Shown here: in pieces, positions 49,867-57,382 of the stretch | Layout: every line of letters starts with the position of its first letter | How positions within the stretch are numbered: position 1 is the stretch's first letter | Assembly (NCBI GenBank): GCA_032718475.1 | Contig: JAUCBJ010003462.1 | Span: 1 to 57,382, forward strand | Source of the DNA: Nemertoderma westbladi | Taxonomy: Eukaryota > Xenacoelomorpha > Nemertodermatida > Nemertodermatidae | Direction: 5' to 3' | Length of the DNA: 57,382 bases | Notes under the pieces: model-generated | What the model saw: only the letters and a program-made list of their open reading frames with translations | What the model was told of the DNA's origin: nothing | Database searches by the model: none | Position numbers and translations under genes: made by a program

Positions 49867-50063
49867 GTGAGTGAGTGAGTGAGTGAGTGAGTGAGTGAGT
49901 GAGTGAGTGAGTGAGTGAGTGAGTGAGTGAGTGAGTGAGTGAGTGAGTGAGTGAGTGAGTGAGTGAGTGAGTGAGTGAGTGAGTGAGTGAGTGAGTGAGT
50001 GAGTGAGTGAGTGAGTGAGTGAGTGAGTGAGTGAGTGAGTGAGTGAGTGAGTGAGTGAGTGAG
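49867..50063. repeat. (GTGA)n microsatellite, ~49 copies
   Basis: A 197-bp perfect tetranucleotide array. All frames on the complement read THSL-type repeats and are not genes. The same TCAC repeat motif is found three times in the loop of the hairpin units just upstream. Confidence 0.97.
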
Positions 50064-51388
50064 AGCACAAGCCGACATTAAGTTAAGAATGCTGATAGCT
50101 GATGTGTTGTTTTGTCGCTATATTTTTTGTAATGTTCGGAACACAAAACCAATGTTAAAATCTTATTCAGCGCTGCATTATTGTCCGTATCTTTTTCAAC
50201 AAAGAAGAGTAAATTATAAAACATATTTTTCTAGAATTTTCTATTGAAATCAGATATCTATATCCCGCCCTTTTGGCCCCTATTGCCATTGTATTTTTGA
50301 GTTAATGGCGCAAAATGACCGCAAACACAAATAATGAGTTTAGAACATTAATTTAATTTAAAACATTAAAATAAATGAACAGGTTTCAGTGGGGGTTTTT
50401 CCTAACCAAAACAAACGAGTCTATTTCACTTGACTGGAGATTACGTTATTCTCGTGCGTACCTCCATTCGATAAGAACGCAGTAGCGGTGAATAGTGAAC
50501 TGATTGGAAATATCCTAGTCGATTTTTAAATTCGCAAAACCTTCATTAGTGAACCCTTCCCGAAATATTAATAAAAATTCCTTACTTATAAGGAAAGAAA
50601 GAGGTACACTTCCTCATTACAAACGCCCTGGTTCAGCATCTTTACGATGAATCCCATCTATTAACGGATAATTAACGGATATACTGTAGGCGTAGGGCGG
50701 TAGAATCTTATGAAAAATCAACTCCCTCATGCACCCGTCGTGCCGGGGTCACATCAAATGGATAAATATTTTATTCCACCAACTAACAGCACAACAACTA
50801 AACTGTTGACCAGCCCACAACAACTGAACAGAGAGCAACTAAACAGGCATTATAGTGACCATTTAATCTAAAATGTTAATTTACTGACATCATTTCTGAG
50901 AAAAGTTTTCTTTGGCAAAATTCTAACTGTTAAATTGTACGAACCCAGCAATTACTCAACTTCTGCGTACTTACGCCTCATTAAAATAATTGACATTTTG
51001 TAAACTAATTACATGGAAATAAATTTAACTTAAGTATATAAAACAAATATAACGTTAATTTAGACAATATAGTATTACCATTAATAGCAGTACTGGGCGG
51101 GGTGGGAAGTATAACTTTTATTATTTTCGTGTTCAATCCTTTAGCTATCATAGTATTTTAGTTGTTTTGGTGGAAAGGTAACGTTGAGGGAATTCCAAAC
51201 AGAAGCATGACGACATTGCGACATAATTATAAATAGCCGAGGTCCAATACGCCTAAAGGTCCGTTCACATCCAACGGAACGGTAAACCGCGCGGTGTACC
51301 ACAGGGTCCCCAGTGGTACACAGCACGGTGTACCGCAGGGCCAGCGGCTGTACACCGCGAACGACCCTGCGGTATTCGAGCGGTGTTT
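50064..51388. other. Intergenic DNA with a GGTGTACC-rich fold-back segment
   Basis: No gene. At 51278-51375 the words GCGGTGTACC, TGGTACAC and GGTGTACCGC alternate in both orientations, forming a GC-rich potential hairpin next to the hAT-like element. A short CCTAACCAAAACAA (50400) is a partial reversed copy of the dispersed motif. Confidence 0.45.
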
Positions 51389-51655
51389 CAGGCCCGTAGC
51401 CAGAATTTTAAAAGGGCGGTTCGTTTTTTCAAAAAAGGGCACTTTTTTAATTTGTTTAAATGAGAAATATACATTGGTTTAGCCAGAGCATATTAAAGTA
51501 AGAATAGGGTGGGGGGGGGGGGGGATTTGATATTTTCAAAAAGGTGAGTATAAAAAAGGGCACATTTCTCAAACATGTGTTCGTATAAAATGGCACTTTT
51601 CTCAAAAGGGCGGTTCGTTCGAACCAACGACCCCCCCCCCCTGGTTATGGGCATG
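51389..51655. mobile_element. hAT-like MITE (~267 bp)
   Basis: The ends CAGGCCCGTAGCCAG and CTGGTTATGGGCATG are near reverse complements. They match the CAGGGCCGTAGC-type ends common in hAT MITEs of animals. Subterminal AAAAGGGCGGTTCGTT also appears at both ends. Interior G and C runs are present. A clean 8-bp duplication is not seen. Confidence 0.6.
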
Positions 51656-51706
51656 TGTGTCTGTGCGCAAAATGATTTTGATTACCGCTGACATCAACGA
51701 ACGGTC

Positions 51707-52533
51707 TTGGGACGTTAGTGCCCGCGAGACATTAGTTCCCGCGGGCACTAATGTCTCAGTACCTTTAGTGCCCGCGGTCACTTAGTCTCATTATCGCGGG
51801 CACTAATGTCCCATAGGACGTTAGTGCCCGCCTAGCGACTTAGTTAGTATATGTAATAAACAACAGGCCAGGGTGACATTTCCCGCTTCTTTAGTTCCTG
51901 CTGAGATGCAAACGAGTCGTTACTTTCTTCAAACTTTTCCAGTCTTTAGTTCCCGCATCTCGTTATTTAACATTTTAATTTCAACTTGGATCTTTTATTA
52001 TTAAAAAATGTATTAACCTCAGCTAGACATGGTAGCATTTATATTATTTGGTTTTGCGGTAAAGTCTTCAAGGAATGAGGATTAAGCAATATCGTTTGAT
52101 TGTTTATAAACAACCTACTTTTGATTGAGTATACTTAATTTGTTTAACTTTACTGGAGACTGTGTGTAATAAATAAAAACAAGGTGCAGTAGGCCTACTA
52201 CCGTATAATCATCCGAGGACACACTAACTCTGATATAGTATAATGAATTAATGATTTCAAGAAAAATCATCAGTCGACTGTCTGACATTTTGTCGACGAA
52301 TAAAATGTAAAGTAGTACTTTTAGTTAATTAAATTAGGGAATTAATTAAATTAGTGTATGTTAATGGAGGAGGCCGTTGTCGAAGACTTTGGTTGAATGG
52401 TAAGTAAGAAGAAAAACGGATTCCCTCATACTAAGACTAACTTCCAAATTTAGTGCGGGGTGCGGGCACTAACGTCTCACTTGCAGACAAGGTCCTCGGG
52501 CACTAATGACTCGCGGGCACTAACGTCCCCCAA
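51707..52533 (+). mobile_element. TIR element, copy 1 (~827 bp)
   Basis: The ends TTGGGACGTTAGTGCCCGCG and CGCGGGCACTAACGTCCCCC (then CAA) are inverted repeats of at least 30 bp with few differences. The GCGGGCACTAATGTC motif is repeated several times near the left end in both orientations, including a subterminal palindrome at 51796-51832. No transposase ORF is present, so it is non-autonomous. Confidence 0.75.
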
Positions 52534-53224
52534 TCGAACGAACCATTACTTGCTTGTCCCATCATTGCTTGAAAAGTATGAATACCGAATACCATAACTA
52601 ATGCAGTAATCTAACGTAGGCCTTCTGTTCTGAGACAATATATATTGACAGTTTGTTTGAGAAGAGATAAGTAGAGAGAGAGAGAAAGAGATAAGACCAC
52701 TACTGCTAGGAAGACAATATGTCACTGTGAGAGACAGGCTTAGTATTTGTGGTGGAACATGCAGAGAGGTAATAGGATACTGCCACAAACCAAATCCTGA
52801 CAATTTGTTATCCAAGATTAGACAATTTGTTTAAGTTTTACTTCCCTCCCAGAAGAACACACCAGATACTGAGAGATAAGAGAGGTAACACGTTGCTGTA
52901 TTACATTTGCTAATAATATATTGATGTGGTTAGTATAAGTAAGTTATTCCTTTTGATTCTTATTCTATCAATTATTTTTGACATAGATCAAACTGTATAT
53001 TAGTCAAATAATATTTTACCTAATTGATTAATAGTATATAGATTACAGTTATCATATGGCCTAGCCTATAATGTGTATTAATATTTAACCTTCTAATTAT
53101 ACGACCTTTCTGATAAATTACACATCACTACAATTGATAAAAACAATAAATTATTTAGTCGGTAAACTTTTAGTTTATTGTTTTGGTTAGAATAACGTGA
53201 AATTCTAAATAGAATTATATTCTT

Positions 53225-53637
53225 AGTTTACGTTTATATGTCCTTACAGTCCTCGGACCATTATAGTCTGCACCTTGTTTATATATTTTAAGCACCAGCA
53301 GCAAAGTTAAACAATTATTTAAACTTACTCAGTCAAAAGTAGGTTATTTATAAACAATCAATCTCTGTTGCTTAATCCTCATTCCTTGAAGACTTTACCG
53401 CAAAACCAAATAATATAAATTATACAATGTCTCGCAATTAATTAATTTTTTAATCATAAAAGATTCAAGTTGAAAGTAAAAATAATAAATTTAAGGTGGA
53501 GACTGAGGAGAGGGAACTAAAGTTTGGAAATTTTGATGAAGTAAGCGAAAGCAGGAGCTCGCGTGTCCGCGGGCGCTAAAGGTACTGAGACATTAGTGCC
53601 CGCGGGGACTATTGTCTCGTAGACACTAACGTCCCAA
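53225..53637 (-). mobile_element. TIR element, copy 2, inverted and truncated
   Basis: Its reverse complement aligns with copy 1 from the terminal TTGGGACGTTAGTG through GGTTTTGCGGTAAAGTCTTC and AAACAACC/AATAACCTACTTTTGA to the ACAAGGTGCAG region. Only the left half of the element is represented. With copy 1 it makes a ~1.9-kb inverted-repeat locus. Confidence 0.75.
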
Positions 53638-54525
53638 GACCATATTAAAGCTGTCTATGTCAATAATAATAAGATCGATTTGTATTCAATAATTTATTCT
53701 AGTTGGATTACCCATAGCCTCGTTCAGTCGCTTAACATTGCCGCCTAGTTGAATTAATATGCCGCCCCAACCCCACGCCCAGTAAAGCAAGGAATGCCTT
53801 CATCAATTTAATAAATCTATAGGGGCCTACTGATAAATATTGTCCACTTGACATAAAAAAATGAAAATATAAAAGCAGAAGCAATATTCCTAATTCAGTT
53901 TTTATATTCGAACATTCGTTTTTCATTCGTTCGTTTAACCGTTAGGGTTAATCTTTGTTCATTAGTTAGTTGAACTGCAGTGCTAAGCTTTATTATTCAG
54001 TTATTTTAACCGCGGTCCTAACCTTTGTTCCTCGCAAACAAAATTACTAAACTACTTACAAAAAAAAAATATTTTTCGAATGTCCCTGGTTCCGTAGTGA
54101 AAATAAATTATATTATCCCATTCTCTCATAAAAAAAGATTATCCCACTCAATAAATTAGATTAGACCTTTCATTTCAAACAAACATTTAAAACAGTTTAG
54201 ACAATTTATAATACCCAGACACCCAAACCCATACAACCATGCTAATGCTGCTGTATTTGGCATATACCACCGGGGGAATAAGGCTTTGCAGTTGTAGCTG
54301 GAACAAGGAAATACTTTACTATGATTGGCTAATGTGAACAGGCTGAACTTCCAAATCACTTCGGGAAATAACTCAAATAAATATAAGCAATAAAGTGGTT
54401 AATAAATAATATAACTCTCAATCTTTACTAATTGATATTAAATGTAATTATTTTGTAGAGTTCATTATTATTGTTTGCGATAATATTTTCAATCTCTCTA
54501 ACTAATTATTCTGTAAAAAACCAAA
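53638..54525. promoter_or_regulatory. Upstream region of the FABP gene
   Basis: AT-rich, about 890 bp between the TIR copy and the FABP ATG. AATATAAGC at about 54379 could be a TATA box for an untranslated leader. A CTTTTATGATTGGC-like CCAAT box (ATTGGC, about 54324) lies slightly further upstream. No other gene. Confidence 0.3.
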
Positions 54526-54990
54526 ATGTCTGCAATCGATAAATTTATTGGGAAATGGTTGTTGGATAGCAGTGTTAATTTTGAGAAGTACATGGAAACT
54601 CTGGGTGTCAATTTAGCGACGCGAAAAATAGCTAATCTCCTCAAACCAACCTCGGAAATATCCGTAGATGGGGATAAAATCTCCATAGCAACCAAATCAA
54701 CGTTTAAAAATCAGGATGTGTCGTTTGTTGTCGGAACGCCGTTTACCTTAGCGGAGAGTCTAGACGGAAGAAAGAATGTGAGTACGGTTTACAGCTGGGA
54801 TGGCGACAAGTTGGTGGAGTCGCACCAGGGTCCCAATGGTGAGGAGAATTACAATGTAATGGTACGGGATGTGCAAGGGGACACACTCACGTTAACGCTG
54901 AAGTGTAAAGGAGTTGAGTGTACCAGAGTGTACAAGAGAGCCGCGTGTGGTACGGGGTGTGCAGCAGGACACACTCACACTCACGAGTAA
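54526..54990 (+). CDS. Fatty-acid-binding protein (FABP/iLBP family) with Cys/His tail, intronless
   Basis: The 154-aa protein has the family layout of an intracellular ten-stranded beta barrel that carries fatty acids or retinoids. It has the N-terminal signature GKWLLDSSVNFEKYMETLGV, helix II/strand features LATRKIANLLKPTSEI, STFKNQDVSFVVGTPF, and the C-terminal strand ECTRVYKRA containing the Arg-x-Tyr carboxylate-binding pair. It should act in the cytosol and nucleus. Ordinary FABPs are about 130-135 aa and stop near RVYKRA. Here an extra ~15-residue tail, CGTGCAAGHTHTHE, adds two Cys and three alternating His. The reading frame is a single exon, whereas most animal FABP genes have four. 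The stop overlaps a donor-like GAGTAAGTG, so an alternative spliced end is possible. Confidence 0.92.
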   Translation: MSAIDKFIGKWLLDSSVNFEKYMETLGVNLATRKIANLLKPTSEISVDGDKISIATKSTFKNQDVSFVVGTPFTLAESLDGRKNVSTVYSWDGDKLVESHQGPNGEENYNVMVRDVQGDTLTLTLKCKGVECTRVYKRAACGTGCAAGHTHTHE

Positions 54991-55622
54991 GTGTAAAGGA
55001 GCGGAGAGACTGGTTGATAACCTGTACTGGTTAATCAAGTAGAAACTGCGTAATCAAGTTTCAACTCAGTTAGTAAATGTAGTATCTAATCTAACTCGTT
55101 TAGTTCTATAAATATCCGGAACATCTTGCGCATCTATTAGCTTTGCTGATTATTTAGCTTGACTTGCGGGGGATATCGATATCGATATTCTTTTATTATA
55201 ACTTGTTATTGAATTTAATTAACTGACTATGTTTCGTTTTGTTTTAACAATTATTGAATTTCAACCGCGCAGGAATAATGTTGAAGTCAATGAGTATTAT
55301 GTATTATGTTTGAAGGTCTAACTCCTGAACTCCACAAGTAGTTATTCAGTATAATTGACTAGTTAATTACAATTTCAATTGGGGACAATTACCACAAAAG
55401 GTCTACCAATGATTTCATCAAAAGTTCCAATTAGGTTCTATATAAAAAAAAACTATGAGATTAATTTAAAATTATTAATAAACATGCTTAAGATATAAAA
55501 CATATCACAAAAATACATTTGAATATACAATTGTACACGCTGTATAAATAAAAACTTAAGATGAAATATAATAATATTTGTATAATATTTATAATTTATA
55601 TTTATATAATAATTATTAACAA
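54991..55622. other. Intergenic spacer between convergent FABP and CCDC77
   Basis: 632 bp of AT-rich DNA that must hold both 3' UTRs. No canonical AATAAA is seen on the minus strand just after CCDC77, only TATAAA/AATATA variants. No further gene. Confidence 0.5.
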
Positions 55623-57242
55623 CTACAAGTGTCGCACTTCGTTCTCCATTCCGTACACCTTCGACTTCAAGCAATGCAGATCGTCCATAATCTTTTTACT
55701 CCTCGCGGCGGTTCGTTTAACATTGGCTAGAACGACTGCGTCCTTGGTGTCCCTGTAATCACCGAAGGTTAAGGTCACCTTGTACAACTGTTTCTCAACG
55801 TCCTTCAACTTTTGTCTGAGGTGCTGAATATCGCTTTTGAATCCCTCAACCTCCAAACACCTCCGTTTTTCCAAGGCTTCGCACCGCTGATTCATCTGCT
55901 GCAACCGCTTCCCCATTCTATCAGACTTCTCCTTAAAGGCATCTTTAGCGACTTCATCCTCTTCCCTCAACTTGCTAACCTCGTCTTCGAGATTGATACA
56001 TTGATCCCTGTACATGTCCGCCATCTTCTGGGACTGTCTCAACTGCGACTGTAAGGTCTCCAGGGCCTCCGACTGATCCTGCCGACTCTGTAGCAGCTGT
56101 GCGCTGACTTCCCTGGACTCCGCCGACTTGGACTTCCTATTGGAGACCGCCCCCTCGTTCACCAACCTTCTTAACCTCTCGTTATCCTGACTCAACAGAT
56201 CCCTCTCCGCCATCCATTCCCTCTCCCGACCCCGTTGTTCATACTTTACCTCCAGGAAGTCCTTGGTGCTCTCGTACAGTAGATTCTGCGCCTGTTGCAG
56301 CTTCCCAGTGAGTTCCTTCACACGTTCCCCACCCTTGTTCCTTGCCGTCTGTTCCTCCTCCATCCTAACCCTACGATCTTCCAGTATACTATCAATCTCC
56401 TCTCGACTTTGCCGCAGCTGATCTTCCATCTGTTTCTGCAACGATTGAATCTGCAACTGTAAAACTTCAATATCTTTACTCTTCTCTTCATCAGTGGCGT
56501 TGACTTCCTTACTAATTCTCTTCGACTTTACCACCGGATGTGACTTCCCATCCCCCAACACTCCCAAACGATTCACAGCTCTATCGCCTTCTAACGACTC
56601 TGTGTGATGCGCTAACGACATTTCCCCTTCGCAAGTGAGTTTCCTGGGGGGTAAACGCTTCGGTACTATTACCTTGGGATCCTTAAAGAAGTAAGTTATT
56701 TCTCCCTGAACCGAATCGGTTAAACTGAGAAGATGTTGAATCTTCTTACGATCTTCCAGTTGGCGGATCTTTAAGCGGTCGTTCTCGGCGTAAAGTCGCA
56801 ATACCTGATCCCTCTCTTGGAAGAGATAAACCTGCATGTCGCTAAGAGCTTTCTGTAGTTCCGCAACCTCATCTTCGCGTTGTTTCACCTCCCATTGCAG
56901 TTGGTAGTCGTCTGTGCAGGTCGTTCGGTATTGTTCCAATCGACGACTCAGTTCATCATGTTCCTCGTTGTAGTCGGCTATCTTCTCGCGGTAGTATTCC
57001 AGAAGTTCCCGCGAGGGGCGCAACTCCCGGAGTCTCTCAGAGACAGTTGGAATCGTGGGGTATTCATCGATCTTTCCTTCGAGTTCGGCGTTGGATACCT
57101 TCCCTTCCGGTTGAGTTAACCTGCCTTCAGGTTGTGGTTCAAAGGATTCCGCGACCTTGGTGCGAAGGCTGTTTAAATATTCGGTTGGATCAGCCGGATC
57201 TGCCGATATATCAGACCATTGAAGGCCGTTTCCCGTGTTCAT
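55623..57242 (-). CDS. CCDC77: CCDC77 homologue (coiled-coil domain-containing protein 77), intronless
   Basis: The 539-aa protein matches vertebrate CCDC77 along its length. Blocks are LRELRPSRELLEYYREKIAD, EVAELQKALSDMQVYLFQER, RLYAENDRLKIRQLEDRKKI, EEIDSILEDRRVRMEEEQ, NLLYESTKDFLEVKYE, MYRDQCINLEDEVSKLRE, KSDRMGKRLQQMNQRCEALE, LEVEGFKSDIQHLRQKLKD and the end SKVYGMENEVRHL. It is predicted to be coiled coil from about residue 85 onwards. The vertebrate protein (about 490 aa) is poorly studied and has been associated with centrosomes/centrioles. The ATG at 57242 gives a short non-conserved lead-in, as in other orthologues. The coding region is one exon although the human gene has many. The gene faces FABP tail to tail. 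Confidence 0.92.
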   Translation of the reverse strand: MNTGNGLQWSDISADPADPTEYLNSLRTKVAESFEPQPEGRLTQPEGKVSNAELEGKIDEYPTIPTVSERLRELRPSRELLEYYREKIADYNEEHDELSRRLEQYRTTCTDDYQLQWEVKQREDEVAELQKALSDMQVYLFQERDQVLRLYAENDRLKIRQLEDRKKIQHLLSLTDSVQGEITYFFKDPKVIVPKRLPPRKLTCEGEMSLAHHTESLEGDRAVNRLGVLGDGKSHPVVKSKRISKEVNATDEEKSKDIEVLQLQIQSLQKQMEDQLRQSREEIDSILEDRRVRMEEEQTARNKGGERVKELTGKLQQAQNLLYESTKDFLEVKYEQRGREREWMAERDLLSQDNERLRRLVNEGAVSNRKSKSAESREVSAQLLQSRQDQSEALETLQSQLRQSQKMADMYRDQCINLEDEVSKLREEDEVAKDAFKEKSDRMGKRLQQMNQRCEALEKRRCLEVEGFKSDIQHLRQKLKDVEKQLYKVTLTFGDYRDTKDAVVLANVKRTAARSKKIMDDLHCLKSKVYGMENEVRHL

Positions 57243-57382
57243 TCTACCACAGTCAGACAGTACTGCAGTACCATCAACAGTAGGCTACGTAACCCCGAAA
57301 TCAGTCAGTACCGTACTGCGGTACCTATTGCAGTACTACTCACGACTACTGTACGTACAAGGCCTACTAGAAGACAGGCCGA
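57243..57382 (-). promoter_or_regulatory. Upstream flank of CCDC77
   Basis: The last 140 bp of the window, with CAGTAC/GTACTG and TACGTA words. It would hold the 5' UTR or proximal promoter; nothing specific is identified. Confidence 0.25.

Noticed and set aside
49730-50078. Three ORFs of repeated THSL
   Set aside because: Translation of the (GTGA)n microsatellite.
54156-54359. 67-aa minus-strand ORF upstream of FABP
   Set aside because: No recognisable motif and no supporting context; within the length expected by chance.
55812-57283. Plus-strand ORFs (78-80 aa) opposite CCDC77
   Set aside because: Antisense shadows of the conserved CCDC77 coding sequence.

Overview
The window looks like repeat-rich nuclear DNA from an animal, most likely a marine invertebrate. 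Four host-type genes encode recognisable metazoan proteins: CCDC6, a C/EBP-type bZIP factor, a fatty-acid-binding protein and CCDC77. Around them are non-LTR retrotransposons, a very large BEL/Pao LTR element, several families of inverted-repeat elements and many tandem arrays. Short palindromic words such as TAGGCCTA and ACCGGT recur in the unique DNA. I know this kind of sequence from marine invertebrate genomes, but I cannot name a species. There are no bacterial-type operons, rRNAs, convincing tRNAs or CRISPR arrays.

Layout. 1-5.0 kb: two unrelated-looking minus-strand ORFs, an acidic zinc-finger protein (357 aa) and a 569-aa protein I do not recognise. A roughly 200-bp upstream region with CCAAT, TATA and CRE-like motifs is shared by both, and a dense array of palindromes separates them. 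This is the best candidate here for an undescribed, possibly virus- or mobile-element-derived, unit. 5.3-19.4 kb: a MITE-like inverted repeat, three copies of one non-LTR retrotransposon family (6.1-7.2, 12.9-13.5 and 17.3-19.4 kb), a decayed CR1-like LINE (7.3-11.7 kb), and arrays with 12-bp and 22-bp units. 19.85-21.4 kb: intronless CCDC6. 23.55-24.49 kb: a 26-base G run and a 53-bp tandem array. 24.67-39.90 kb: a 15.2-kb BEL/Pao element on the minus strand with two LTRs of about 0.81 kb. It has an extra 734-aa ORF upstream of Gag and a decayed accessory ORF downstream of Pol. 40-43.9 kb: GC-rich repeats, a CR1 fragment and an inverted-repeat element. 44-47.1 kb: a spliced C/EBP-like gene. 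49.4-53.6 kb: hairpin repeats, a 197-bp tetranucleotide array, a hAT-like MITE and an inverted pair of TIR elements. 54.5-57.24 kb: intronless FABP and CCDC77, facing each other with 632 bp between their stop codons.

The host genes share no obvious pathway: CCDC6 (DNA-damage and apoptosis-linked scaffold), C/EBP (transcription), FABP (lipid carriage) and CCDC77 (coiled-coil, centriole-linked). Three of the four have uninterrupted coding regions, although CCDC6 and CCDC77 have many exons in vertebrates. That points to intron loss or retrocopying. The mobile elements show different ages: near-identical non-LTR copies, LTRs differing by only a few percent, and a heavily broken CR1.
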